Shown: in pieces, positions 15,842-24,935 of the stretch
How positions within the stretch are numbered: position 1 is the stretch's first letter
Layout of the letters: each line of letters opens with the position of its first letter
Assembly (NCBI GenBank): GCA_030526005.1
Contig: JAUNDP010000012.1
Coordinates: forward strand, 1-64,000
Source of the DNA: Eubacteriales bacterium
GTDB taxonomy: Bacteria > Bacillota > Clostridia > Lachnospirales > Lachnospiraceae
Length of the DNA stretch: 64,000 bases
Direction: 5' to 3'
Made by a program: the position numbers and the translations under genes
Notes under the pieces: model-generated
What the model was told of the DNA's origin: nothing
Databases searched by the model: none
The model's input: only the letters and a program-made list of their open reading frames with translations

Positions 15842-17953
15842 ATGGAAAATAAAGTCAATGCCGCTGAGATTTTCGGGAAAAATGTTTTTAACGATAAAGT
15901 AATGCGAGAGAGACTTCCAAAAAAAGTTTATATCGAACTTCACAAAACCATTGATGAGGGAAAAGAATTAGATCCGATGATCGCTGAGGTAGTAGCAGGG
16001 GCGATGAAGGACTGGGCTGTAGAAAAAGGAGCGACACATTATACGCACTGGTTTCAGCCTTTGACTGGATCGACAGCGGAAAAGCACGATGCTTTTATCA
16101 CTGCGCCGCATAAAGATGGATCTGTTCTTATGGAATTCTCAGGAAAAGAGCTGATCAAAGGAGAGCCGGATGCTTCCTCATTTCCATCTGGCGGACTGCG
16201 CGCTACTTTCGAGGCAAGAGGATACACGGCCTGGGACTGTACATCACCGGCATTTGTGCGGGAGGATGCAGCAGGCGCTATTTTATGTATACCGACCGCT
16301 TTTTGTTCCTATACAGGGGAGGCATTAGACCAGAAAACTCCGCTTTTGCGTTCTATGGAGGCAGTTCAGAAACAGGCGCTGCGTCTGCTGCGTCTGTTTG
16401 GAAATACGACTTCCAAAAAAGTAACTCCATCTGTCGGTATTGAGCAGGAATATTTTATTGTTGATCGTCAGAAATACTTAAAAAGAAAAGATTTGATTTT
16501 TACGGGCCGTACTCTGTTTGGCGCTATGCCGCCAAAAGGACAGGAGCTGGACGATCATTATTTTGGAGTTATCCGTGAGAGAATTGCCGGATTTATGAGA
16601 GACGTAAACGAGGAGCTGTGGAAATTGGGAGTTTCCTCTAAGACACAGCACAATGAAGTGGCGCCGGCACAGCATGAACTTGCGCCGATCTATGCACAGT
16701 GCAACGTTGCGGTAGACCATAATCAGATTATTATGGAGACGCTGAAGAGAATAGCAGAACAGAGAGGGCTGCAGTGTCTGCTCCATGAAAAACCATTTGC
16801 AGGGGTAAACGGTTCAGGAAAGCACAATAACTGGTCGCTCACGACAGATGATGGAATTAATCTGTTGGAACCGGGCAAGACGCCGCACGAAAATATTCAG
16901 TTCCTGATGATTTTAACGTGTATTTTGCGCGCTGTGGACCGCCATGCTGCTTTATTGCGGGAATCTGCGGCGGACGTAGGAAATGAACATCGTCTTGGAG
17001 CAAACGAGGCGCCGCCGGCAATTATCTCTGTATTTTTAGGAGATCAGCTGGAAGATGTTCTGGCGCAGCTGATCAGTACGGGAGAGGCGACACACAGTTT
17101 AAGAGGCGGAAAGCTTCACACAGGTGTGAAAACACTTCCGGATTTTGCAAAAGATGCCACAGACAGAAACAGAACATCTCCGTTTGCATTTACAGGAAAT
17201 AAATTTGAGTTCCGTATGGTAGGTTCCAGGGATTCTGTAGCAGAGTGTAATGTGGTCATCAACACCATCGTTGCGGAAGCGTTCGCAGATGCGTGTGATA
17301 TTTTAGAGAAAGCAGAAGATTTTGACATGGCTGTCCATGATCTGATCAAGGAGTATGCGACGCAGCATCAAAGAATTGTATTTAACGGAAATGGATATTC
17401 AGAAGAATGGGTGAAAGAGGCAAAGAGAAGAGGACTTCCAAATATTATTTCTATGGTGGATGCAATTCCGGCGCTTGTGACAGAGGACACTATTCAGATG
17501 TTTGAGCGGTTTAAAGTCTTTAATCGCGCCGAATTAGAGTCCAGAGTAGAGATTCAGTATGAAGCTTATGCAAAGGCAATCAATATAGAGGCGCGCGCAA
17601 TGATTGACATTGCAAGCAAGCATATCATTCCGGCTGTCATCCGATATACAAGACAGCTGGCTGATACAATCAATGCGGTGACAGCAGCAGGCGGAGATGC
17701 AGAGGTTCAGACAGAACTGTTAAAAGAGACGACACAGCTGCTTAAAAAGACGAAAGAGACATTGAAAGATCTGGAGCATGACACAGAGGAAGCTACATAT
17801 AAGACACCTGGAAGAGAACAGGCAGTATATTTTAGAGATGCAGTATTTGCTGATATGGAAGCGCTGAGAATACCGGTAGATCAGCTGGAGATGATTGTAG
17901 ACAAGGAAATCTGGCCGATGCCGTCTTATGGAGATCTGCTCTTTGAAGTATAA
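15842..17953 (+). CDS. glnN: Glutamine synthetase type III
   Basis: This enzyme makes glutamine from glutamate, ammonia and ATP. At 703 residues it is the long GSIII form found in Bacteroidetes, Clostridia and cyanobacteria, not the 450-residue GSI. Typical features are [17 protein letters not shown] near residues 69-86, the [10 protein letters not shown] metal-binding strand, the [11 protein letters not shown] nucleotide and glutamate region, and a long C-terminal helical domain specific to type III. It stands alone between two terminators. No glnR or PII gene accompanies it, so how nitrogen controls it is not visible. Confidence 0.96.
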   Translation: MENKVNAAEIFGKNVFNDKVMRERLPKKVYIELHKTIDEGKELDPMIAEVVAGAMKDWAVEKGATHYTHWFQPLTGSTAEKHDAFITAPHKDGSVLMEFSGKELIKGEPDASSFPSGGLRATFEARGYTAWDCTSPAFVREDAAGAILCIPTAFCSYTGEALDQKTPLLRSMEAVQKQALRLLRLFGNTTSKKVTPSVGIEQEYFIVDRQKYLKRKDLIFTGRTLFGAMPPKGQELDDHYFGVIRERIAGFMRDVNEELWKLGVSSKTQHNEVAPAQHELAPIYAQCNVAVDHNQIIMETLKRIAEQRGLQCLLHEKPFAGVNGSGKHNNWSLTTDDGINLLEPGKTPHENIQFLMILTCILRAVDRHAALLRESAADVGNEHRLGANEAPPAIISVFLGDQLEDVLAQLISTGEATHSLRGGKLHTGVKTLPDFAKDATDRNRTSPFAFTGNKFEFRMVGSRDSVAECNVVINTIVAEAFADACDILEKAEDFDMAVHDLIKEYATQHQRIVFNGNGYSEEWVKEAKRRGLPNIISMVDAIPALVTEDTIQMFERFKVFNRAELESRVEIQYEAYAKAINIEARAMIDIASKHIIPAVIRYTRQLADTINAVTAAGGDAEVQTELLKETTQLLKKTKETLKDLEHDTEEATYKTPGREQAVYFRDAVFADMEALRIPVDQLEMIVDKEIWPMPSYGDLLFEV

Positions 17954-18533
17954 ATAAAAAATAGAAAAGAAAATAAATAAAACAGGGTATCCGTTTGAAG
18001 GATACCCTGTTTTGACAATATGCCAAGATCAAGAATGATGAACGCAATGTACAAATAAAATCTGAGCATACCGTCCTGAAAGGGAGGATGCCCGACAGGG
18101 GGACACAGTCGGGCACTATTATGAAAAAGTTTATCGAAAATTAGAAAACGGTCAACTACAAATAATACTGTAAAAAATTTCTCGATGTTCTGCATAAAGC
18201 AAAATATGAAAAAAGAAAGATATATTACAAAAATATATCAAAGCCAAGATTGGAATTTATTCAGAGAAAGAATCAAAAAAGCAGCTTCTTCCATTTTGAT
18301 CCGCATTGCTTTTTTTGATAAAATAAGTATAGAAAACAGAAATGAAGAAATCGTTAGAAAGCAGTAAAAAAAATTTAAAAGTATCATGAATAAAATGTGA
18401 ATAAATTTTAGAATATGATAAACAAAAAAGGAAGATTTGTTATAAAACAAGGGAAAAGTTGAAAATAAAAAAAAATTATGGTAAAGTGGAAACAGAAAAT
18501 CAGATGAGAAAGAATTACTGGGTGGGCGTAATT
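17954..18533. other. 580-bp region between glnN and the GT26 gene
   Basis: It contains the glnN terminator (17979-18013). A GC-rich hairpin with perfect 8-bp arms TGCCCGAC / GTCGGGCA lies around 18089-18116. Further on is an extended -10 TGATAAAAT near 18317-18325. I see no protein gene with a ribosome binding site. The hairpin could belong to a small RNA or a decayed element. Confidence 0.35.
17979..18016 (+). terminator. Terminator of glnN
   Basis: A perfect 14-bp stem (17979-17992 with 18000-18013, 7-nt loop) ends in T residues. Confidence 0.88.
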
Positions 18534-19235
18534 ATGAAAGAAAAAATAGAAATATTAGGCTGTAGAATTCATGATCTGAGCGCTTCGGAAGCTCTTGAAC
18601 AGATGGAGGAGCAGATACAGTCAGGCGCGATGTGTTCTGTGGGGATGATCAACAGAAAGATGCTGATGTATGCGGCGAAAGATGAAGAATATCGGCTTCA
18701 GATTGAAAAAATGGATGTGACCGTGATCAATGACAAAGAAGTGTTAAAAGCAGTCAATATAAAAGATACGCAGAGAAAAGAGGAAGTAGAAGAGCATACT
18801 TTTTTGAAACTGCTCCTGAAAGATGCGGTGAGAAGAAAAAGAACGGTAGCTCTTTTGACGGAACTGGAGGAGGAGCGGATTACATGCGAAAAACTGCTTG
18901 CAAAGTATTATAAGGAGCTTCAGATTATCGGATCGTTTTCCATTGAGGAAAGTCCGGTGGAGGATGACGATGGCATTGTCAATATGCTGAACGCAGTGAC
19001 GGAGGATATTCTTCTTGTGATGATGCCATGTCCGGATCAGGAGCGTTTTCTGGCAGCAAACAGAGGAAAACTGGGAATCAAAGTCTGGGTAGGAATCGGG
19101 ACAGCTATGGTAGATAAATACTCCAGCGATCTGGGGATGGGATTTTTTGAACGTCTGCTCGATAAAAGAAAATTTAAACGACAGGTTTCCAGATATCAAA
19201 GTGAAAAAAGTGAAAAAAAGAGCAGTCCTCAATAG
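18534..19235 (+). CDS. Divergent WecG/TagA/CpsF (GT26) family protein
   Basis: This 233-residue protein has the overall layout of GT26 glycosyltransferases, which move N-acetylmannosamine or a related sugar onto a lipid-linked acceptor. The C-terminal half has the family PDQERFLAANRGKLG and KVWVGIGTAMVD strands. In the N-terminal half the usual T-P-N and P-D-G active-site motifs are changed (MINRKM and VINDKEV), so only the Asp is kept. Activity is therefore uncertain. The start at ATG 18534 matches the usual family N-terminus; its ribosome site is weak, and earlier in-frame starts have none. No other wall-polymer genes adjoin. Confidence 0.75.
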   Translation: MKEKIEILGCRIHDLSASEALEQMEEQIQSGAMCSVGMINRKMLMYAAKDEEYRLQIEKMDVTVINDKEVLKAVNIKDTQRKEEVEEHTFLKLLLKDAVRRKRTVALLTELEEERITCEKLLAKYYKELQIIGSFSIEESPVEDDDGIVNMLNAVTEDILLVMMPCPDQERFLAANRGKLGIKVWVGIGTAMVDKYSSDLGMGFFERLLDKRKFKRQVSRYQSEKSEKKSSPQ

Positions 19236-19413
19236 GGGGAAAATAGTATTTTATAAATAAATATGCAAATATGAGAAGAAATTTGTGAAAAGTGCATTGA
19301 TTTTTCTTTATTTTTTTCCCTGTTTATATTACAATAGTATACAGAGCCTGGCGGACATTTATGGGGAATAGAAAAGTAAAAGCTATAAAATAAAGAAAAA
19401 GGAGTGGCGTATT

Positions 19414-20502
19414 GTGATTTCAAACCAAATTTTACAGACTACATTAGATGGGCTAAAGGTAATTACGAGAGTAGATTTATGTGTGATGGATACGGAAGGG
19501 AATATACTGGCTTCTACATTTGCAGATGCAGAACATTTTCGGGATTCCATTATTTCATTTGTACAGTCTCCGGCAGACAGCCAGGAGATCCAGGGATATC
19601 AGTTTTTCAAGGTCTTTGATGACCAGCAGTTAGAATATATCCTTCTGGCAAATGGAAGCAGCGACGATTCTTATATGGTAGGCAAGGTAGCGGTATTCCA
19701 GATACAGAATCTGTTGATTGCATACAAAGAACGTTTTGACAAGGATAATTTTATCAAAAATTTGCTGCTGGATAATCTGCTGTTAGTGGATATCTATAAC
19801 AGAGCAAAAAAACTGCATATTGACATTGCTGTCCGGCGTGTTGTCTTTATTCTGGAGACAAACCATGAAAAAGACAATCATTCCATGGAGAGCGTCAGAA
19901 CTTTGTTCAGCGGAAAGACAGCCGATTTTATCACCGCTGTCGATGAAAAGAGCATTATTGTTGTGAAAGAATTAAAAGATGGCGAAGGATATCCGGAGAT
20001 GGAGAGAACAGCCAACAGCATTCTTGACGTATTGTCACCGGAGCGCAGAGAAAATGCGCATATTGCTTATGGAACAATCGTAGGCGAAATCAAGGAGGTC
20101 TCCAGATCTTACAAGGAAGCAAGAATGGCATTAGACGTCGGAAAAATTTTCTTCAGTGACCGGGAGGTAATCGCATACAGCTCACTGGGAATAGGACGTT
20201 TGATTTACCAGCTTCCGATTCCGCTGTGCAAAATGTTTATCCGGGAAATCTTTGATGGAAAGTCTCCGGATGATTTTGACGAGGAGACGCTTACAACGAT
20301 CAATAAGTTCTTTGAGAACAGCTTAAATGTCTCAGAGACGTCGCGTCAGCTGTATATTCACAGAAATACGCTTGTCTATCGTCTTGATAAACTGCAAAAG
20401 AGCACAGGACTGGATCTGCGTGTGTTTGAGGACGCAATCACGTTTAAAATTGCGCTGATGGTTGTGAAATATATGAAATATATGGAATCGCTGGATTATT
20501 AA
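19414..20502 (+). CDS. CdaR/PucR-type transcriptional regulator
   Basis: This 362-residue regulator has an N-terminal ligand-binding half of the sugar-diacid recognition kind (residues about 1-120), a middle GGDEF-like CdaR domain, and a C-terminal PucR-type helix-turn-helix (about 300-355: FFENSLNVSETSRQLYIHRN and onward). Family members respond to diacids or purine-related metabolites; the ligand here is unknown. Translation starts at GTG 19414, with AAGGAG 10 nt upstream. A terminator follows at 20509. The S41 protease gene downstream therefore has its own transcript. Confidence 0.85.
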   Translation: MISNQILQTTLDGLKVITRVDLCVMDTEGNILASTFADAEHFRDSIISFVQSPADSQEIQGYQFFKVFDDQQLEYILLANGSSDDSYMVGKVAVFQIQNLLIAYKERFDKDNFIKNLLLDNLLLVDIYNRAKKLHIDIAVRRVVFILETNHEKDNHSMESVRTLFSGKTADFITAVDEKSIIVVKELKDGEGYPEMERTANSILDVLSPERRENAHIAYGTIVGEIKEVSRSYKEARMALDVGKIFFSDREVIAYSSLGIGRLIYQLPIPLCKMFIREIFDGKSPDDFDEETLTTINKFFENSLNVSETSRQLYIHRNTLVYRLDKLQKSTGLDLRVFEDAITFKIALMVVKYMKYMESLDY

Positions 20503-20508
20503 TAAAGA

Positions 20509-20555
20509 ATGGCTGTCGGAGTTTTGGGGATGCAAAATTCGGCAGTCATTTGCTT
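20509..20555 (+). terminator. Terminator after the CdaR-type regulator
   Basis: A 12-bp stem with G-U pairs (20509-20520 with 20538-20549) is followed by a short T-rich tract. Confidence 0.55.
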
Positions 20556-20641
20556 TATACCGATCAGGAATAAAAAGTTTCATCCAGCGATAGGATAGAT
20601 AAAAGAAGAAAAAGAGTATAAAGATAGAAAGAGGCGTATAA

Positions 20642-21850
20642 ATGAAAAAAAATTATCGTTTTTTTAAAGGTTTTTTAAGCGGCTGGGCATTTATGTTGCT
20701 GATCGGAGCGGCGGCGCTGGCAATGAGAACGAAAATTCCGGGATCAGCTTCAGATAATACAGATGAGGAGGCTGCTGTCACACAGGAGCATGTCAATAAA
20801 CTGGCTGAGCTGGAGATGATGATTGACGCTTATAATCTGGAGGAAGCAGATAAAAAGAAAATGACCGATTATATGTATAAGGGGCTGATTGCAGGGTTGG
20901 AAGACCCATATGCAGCATACTACACGGAGGAAGAACTAAGCAGTGTGCAGCAGTCTTTAGAGGGAAGCTATAAAGGGATCGGCGTTTTGATGACACAGAA
21001 TTATGAGACAAATGAAATCAAAGTTTTGAGGTGTTATGAAGGTGCGCCGGCAGAGAACTCTGGTCTGATGCCGGATGATATTCTGCTGAAAATAAACGGA
21101 CAGGACACGGCAGAGATGAGTCTCAATGAAGTGGTATCAATCATTCAGCAGGGAGAAGAAGATATGATTTCCCTGACTGTCGCACGAGAAGGGGAAAAGG
21201 AACCTTTAACCTTCTCGATGGAGAGGGAGAAAGTGGAAGTTCCGACCGTAAATGCACAGATGCTGGAAGATGAGATCGGATATATTCAGATTACGGAATT
21301 TGATTCTGTGACGGTCAGTCAGTTTGGAAATGCACTTGAAGAACTGGAAGAAGAAGGAATGGAAAAACTGATTGTGGATGTGCGGAATAATCCGGGAGGA
21401 ATGCTGACGAGCGTATGCGACATTTTGGATCAGATGCTGCCGGAAGGGCTGATGGTCTACACAGAGGACAAAGAAGGCAACCGTTCTGAATATTCCTCAG
21501 ATGAAGAACATCAGTTTACAAAACCGCTGGCTGTTCTTGTCAATGAAAACAGCGCAAGCGCTTCTGAAATTTTTGCAGGGGCAATTCAGGATTATGGTCT
21601 GGGTACAATCGTAGGCACAACGACATATGGAAAAGGAATCGTCCAGACCACATACAGTCTGGAAGACGGAAGCGCTTTGAAACTGACAACAGCCAAGTAT
21701 TATACGCCGGATGGAAATGACATCCATGAAAAAGGAATTACTCCTGACGTGGCAGTAGAAGCAGCCGAAAGCGTACAGACACCTGGAGCTACTGAAAAAG
21801 AGACCGATATCCAGCTGGAGAAAGCGATTGAGATATTAAACGAGAACTAG
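20642..21850 (+). CDS. S41 family carboxy-terminal processing protease (CtpA-like)
   Basis: This is a membrane-anchored, outward-facing serine protease (402 aa). A single N-terminal membrane segment spans about residues 9-28, a PDZ domain about 105-185, and the S41 catalytic domain follows. The Ser-Lys dyad is seen as Ser306 in ENSASASEIFAG and Lys331 in TYGKGIVQ; the spacing of 25 equals that of known CtpA/Prc enzymes. Family members trim C-termini of envelope proteins. The gene ends 12 nt before the sigma-like gene, so the two probably form one operon. Confidence 0.93.
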   Translation: MKKNYRFFKGFLSGWAFMLLIGAAALAMRTKIPGSASDNTDEEAAVTQEHVNKLAELEMMIDAYNLEEADKKKMTDYMYKGLIAGLEDPYAAYYTEEELSSVQQSLEGSYKGIGVLMTQNYETNEIKVLRCYEGAPAENSGLMPDDILLKINGQDTAEMSLNEVVSIIQQGEEDMISLTVAREGEKEPLTFSMEREKVEVPTVNAQMLEDEIGYIQITEFDSVTVSQFGNALEELEEEGMEKLIVDVRNNPGGMLTSVCDILDQMLPEGLMVYTEDKEGNRSEYSSDEEHQFTKPLAVLVNENSASASEIFAGAIQDYGLGTIVGTTTYGKGIVQTTYSLEDGSALKLTTAKYYTPDGNDIHEKGITPDVAVEAAESVQTPGATEKETDIQLEKAIEILNEN

Positions 21851-21862
21851 AGAGGAAAACAG

Positions 21863-22660
21863 ATGAACGAAAAATTTATTTTCAGAGAAATCATAAGAGA
21901 GATGCAGGAACTTGCCGATCAAAATGGAAATGTTTTGTCAGAGGAGGAAGTGAGAAAAGCGCTTGAGGATCTGAGACTGGAAGAAGAACAAATCAAGCTG
22001 GTATTTGACTATTTGATTGGACAAGATATTCAGATTGAGGGATACAGACAGAAAGAAAATTTCAAAAAAGAAAAGAAAATAGAGGAAGAACCGGAGTGGA
22101 GCGGGGAGGAATCGGAATTTCTCAGTTTTTATGAAGAAGATCTGCAGAAAATACAAAGCATTTCAGAGAGGGAGAAAATGCAGCTGATCTGTGAGGCTGT
22201 GGATGGTGATGCTTTGGCAAAAGGACGGCTGATCGAGCTGTATCTTCCTGTTGCAGCGGAGATTGCAAAAGAATATGAAAAAAGAGAGCTTCCATTGGGG
22301 GATCTGATTCAGGAGGGAAATGTAGGACTGATGATCGCAGTGGAATCTCTTGCTGATACAAAAAGAATACTGGATGCAGATACTTTTTTGAGAGAGCAGA
22401 TCAGAATGGCAATCGAAGAAGCTATTGAAATTCAAAAAGACAGCCGGCGAGCAGGATCAGAGATCGCAGAGCGTGTCAATTATCTGAATGAAGCGATTCA
22501 AAATCTGGAGGAAGATCTGGAACATAAAGTTTCTATGGAAGAGCTGTCTGCTTATCTGGAAATGCCAAAAGAAGAGATACAGGATATTTTGAGAATGGCA
22601 GGAGATGAGATTGAGATCGAAAATCCTCATTCTCACCATGTACATGACGAGGAAGAATAG
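21863..22660 (+). CDS. Sigma-70-like protein lacking region 4
   Basis: This 265-residue protein resembles the front part of a primary sigma factor. Residues 1-65 are an acidic, helical region like sigma 1.1. Residues about 90-175 contain a region-2 core with ELYLPVAAEIAKEY and LGDLIQEGNVGLMIAVE (2.1-2.2). A region-3-like helix pair follows (LNEAIQNLEEDLEHKVSMEELSAYL). Regions 2.3-2.4 lack the usual aromatic and basic residues for -10 melting, and region 4, which binds the -35, is absent; the protein ends in a His/Glu-rich tail. It may be a decayed sigma factor or a core-polymerase-binding regulator. It lies 12 nt after the CtpA-like gene. Confidence 0.7.
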   Translation: MNEKFIFREIIREMQELADQNGNVLSEEEVRKALEDLRLEEEQIKLVFDYLIGQDIQIEGYRQKENFKKEKKIEEEPEWSGEESEFLSFYEEDLQKIQSISEREKMQLICEAVDGDALAKGRLIELYLPVAAEIAKEYEKRELPLGDLIQEGNVGLMIAVESLADTKRILDADTFLREQIRMAIEEAIEIQKDSRRAGSEIAERVNYLNEAIQNLEEDLEHKVSMEELSAYLEMPKEEIQDILRMAGDEIEIENPHSHHVHDEEE

Positions 22661-22670
22661 AAGAGAAAAA

Positions 22671-22713
22671 GAAAATCCCTCTGTTCCCGAAAAAGGGAAC
22701 AAAGGGATTTTTT
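22671..22713. terminator. Bidirectional terminator
   Basis: A long stem (about 22673-22688 with 22695-22710) is flanked by A-rich sequence on the left and T-rich sequence on the right. It serves the sigma-like gene and the convergent CorC-like gene. Confidence 0.8.
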
Positions 22714-22715
22714 AT

Positions 22716-24014
22716 TTATGATATTGGTTCCGAATTGTTATCGTTTCCTTCATCAGACGATGCGGAAGGCAGATAGAGATGAATCTTATTGATTCGATTT
22801 TTCACAATCTCATCCACAATCAGGCGGATTCCATCGTCTGAGACGACGGATTCGTGAAGCTCAGGCAGATGATCTAATTTTTCGATCACATATCCTCCGA
22901 TGGAATCATAATCTTCAGAATCAAAATGAAGTCCCAAAGCATCATTGATATCATCCAGCTTCATAGAGCCTTCTACAATATATTCTCTGTCATTGATCTT
23001 TTTGATCAGATCTTCCTCATCTTTGTCATACTCGTCACGGATTTCTCCTACAATCTCTTCCAGCAAATCTTCCAGAGTGATCAGACCGGCGGTTGCGCCA
23101 TATTCATCCAGAACGATTGTAAAGTTGATTGAGTACTGGCGCATCTCCATCATGAGTTCAGAAGTCTTTTTGAACTCATAAGTAAAGTGTGGCTTTCTCA
23201 TGATATCCTGAATGTTAAATTCATCTGTCGGAGAGTAGAGCAACAGGTCTTTTACATTGATCAGTCCGACTACGTTGTCGGGACTTTTTTCATATACAGG
23301 AAGACGGGTGAATTTTTCACGTTTGAATACTTCGATAATTTCCTGATATGTGCTGTGAATATCAATAGAAACCATGTCAACACGTGGAATCATGATATCC
23401 TTTGCCTGAGAATCTCCAAAATCAAACACGTTGTAGATCATCTGGCGTTCATCGCTCTCGATTACTCCTTCTTCATGACTGACATCTACAATCGTGCGGA
23501 GCTCGTGCTCCGTGATGGCATTTCCGGACTGGGAAGAGTCGATACGCAGCAACTTTAAAACACCATTGGCGAGTTTGTTGACGATAAAAATAAGTGGTGT
23601 CATAATGCGGACCAGAAAATAAATAATACCAGAATAAGCAAGACCCAGCTTTTCGGCGTGAACAGTAGCCATTGTTTTCGGAGTGATTTCTCCGAAGATC
23701 AAAATAATCAAAGTCAGTACTCCTGTCGAAATTCCGACTGCGGCATTGCCGAACAGACCTGTAATCCAGGTGGTAGTCAGAGAAGAAGCAGAAATATTGA
23801 CGATGTTATTTCCAATCAAAATGGCGCTGAGCATTTTTCCGGGATCTTCTGTTACTTTCAGCAAAGTAACAGCACGCTTGTCACCCTGATCGGCGAGCGT
23901 CTTAATTCTGAGTTTGTTTACGGTTGTCAATGCAGTTTCAGCTGATGAAAAAAATGCTGATAAGAGAACCAGCACTGCGATAATAACCAGCTGTATGGCA
24001 TCACTGGAATCCAA
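22716..24014 (-). CDS. HlyC/CorC (CNNM) family membrane protein with CBS domains
   Basis: This integral membrane protein is of the CNNM/CorC class (often called hemolysin family), linked in some members to magnesium export. The N-terminal DUF21 domain has about four membrane helices. A CBS pair follows (IPRVDMVSIDI and VVGLINVKDLL regions), then a C-terminal CorC_HlyC domain (EYDKDEEDLIKKINDREYIV onward). The start is set at TTG 24014: AAGGAG at 24024-24029 is 9 nt from it, whereas the ATG at 24023 directly abuts the site with no spacing. Length from TTG is 432 residues. The transported ion is unproven. Confidence 0.88.
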   Translation of the reverse strand: MDSSDAIQLVIIAVLVLLSAFFSSAETALTTVNKLRIKTLADQGDKRAVTLLKVTEDPGKMLSAILIGNNIVNISASSLTTTWITGLFGNAAVGISTGVLTLIILIFGEITPKTMATVHAEKLGLAYSGIIYFLVRIMTPLIFIVNKLANGVLKLLRIDSSQSGNAITEHELRTIVDVSHEEGVIESDERQMIYNVFDFGDSQAKDIMIPRVDMVSIDIHSTYQEIIEVFKREKFTRLPVYEKSPDNVVGLINVKDLLLYSPTDEFNIQDIMRKPHFTYEFKKTSELMMEMRQYSINFTIVLDEYGATAGLITLEDLLEEIVGEIRDEYDKDEEDLIKKINDREYIVEGSMKLDDINDALGLHFDSEDYDSIGGYVIEKLDHLPELHESVVSDDGIRLIVDEIVKNRINKIHLYLPSASSDEGNDNNSEPIS

Positions 24015-24252
24015 ATAAGTCATCTCCTTTATAAAATAATAAAATATAGTTTTCATTGCAGAAAAGAAAAATTCTGCAATGATTGCAACTAATAAAAAAT
24101 ATACAATATTTTTTGAATTTTTGCAAGGTCAAAAGATAAAAACATAAATTCTTTAGGTCAAAAAACAAGAGATTTTTCACACTTCAGAAGCAAAAGACAA
24201 AAACATAAATTCTTGGGAGGAGTCATAAAATAAAAAAAAGGGGGAAAACGGA

Positions 24253-24633
24253 ATGAATAACGGAAAAGCAGTGCAGACAAAGAAAAAGGGAGCAGTGTGC
24301 ATGGCGGCGCTTTTAACTTCGTATTTTATGACCGCAGTAATGCTTTTAATTTTAGCTCTTCTGCTCTATAAAATGAACTTGGATGAAAGTAAAGTGGCGG
24401 CAGGAATACTGATTACTTATATTGTGTCAGGATTTACGGGAGGCTTTGTAGCAGGAAAAGGAATTGCGAGCAAGAAGTATTTATGGGGCCTGGGCGTTGG
24501 AATGCTTTACTTTTTGATTTTAATCTGTGTCTCAGCAGTCTCCGGACGTATTTTACTGCAAGAAGGGCTTCATCTGTTTACAACGATGATTTTATGTGCC
24601 GGTTCAGGTATGATGGGCGGGATGCTGTCATAA
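24253..24633 (+). CDS. TIGR04086 family membrane protein
   Basis: This 126-residue protein has four predicted membrane helices (about residues 14-36, 44-66, 73-96 and 104-124) and glycine-rich turns such as SGFTGGFVAGKG. The pattern fits the small TIGR04086 membrane family found in spore-forming Firmicutes, function unknown. In many Clostridia the gene next to it encodes a SCIFF peptide; I looked and found no six-cysteine ORF here. A GGGGGAAA site precedes ATG 24253. It lies upstream of rho but is separated by a 270-nt leader. Confidence 0.7.
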   Translation: MNNGKAVQTKKKGAVCMAALLTSYFMTAVMLLILALLLYKMNLDESKVAAGILITYIVSGFTGGFVAGKGIASKKYLWGLGVGMLYFLILICVSAVSGRILLQEGLHLFTTMILCAGSGMMGGMLS

Positions 24634-24905
24634 AAAAGCCTCTTTTTTTTGTTTCCATTTTGTGGTATAGTGATATCAGGTCTAAGTAGAATTAACGTCA
24701 TCTCAGACAAAGACTCCTTTAATGGAACACTTCATGAAGGAAGATACAGGTGTTCCTGACTTATTTATAAACAAATCTAAAAAAGCCCTTTGCGATTGAA
24801 ATAATGCTCGAAAGCCGCGCTACATGGCAGGAGTGCAGTCGTGTTCTGGCATCAATATACAGAAATCCATAAATAAATTGCACAGAGAAAGGAGCAGCCT
24901 GCTTC

Positions 24906-24935
24906 ATGAAGACAGGCACAAAAATTTATGAATAG
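24906..24935 (+). CDS. Nine-codon upstream ORF overlapping the rho start
   Basis: A tiny ORF (MKTGTKIYE) has AAAGGAG about 11 nt upstream. Its stop TAG (24933-24935) lies 3 bp beyond the rho ATG (24928-24930), in a different frame. The rho ATG itself has no good ribosome site. Ribosomes ending the short ORF could restart at rho, giving translational coupling. This is inference from layout. Confidence 0.4.
   Translation: MKTGTKIYE

Noticed and set aside
18185-18367. 60-codon frame in the glnN to GT26 gap
   Set aside because: It has no ribosome binding site and no protein-like composition, and it ends amid promoter-like AT-rich sequence.
24640-24927. Search for a SCIFF six-cysteine peptide next to the TIGR04086 gene
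   Set aside because: No small frame with six cysteines and a ribosome site was found in this gap.
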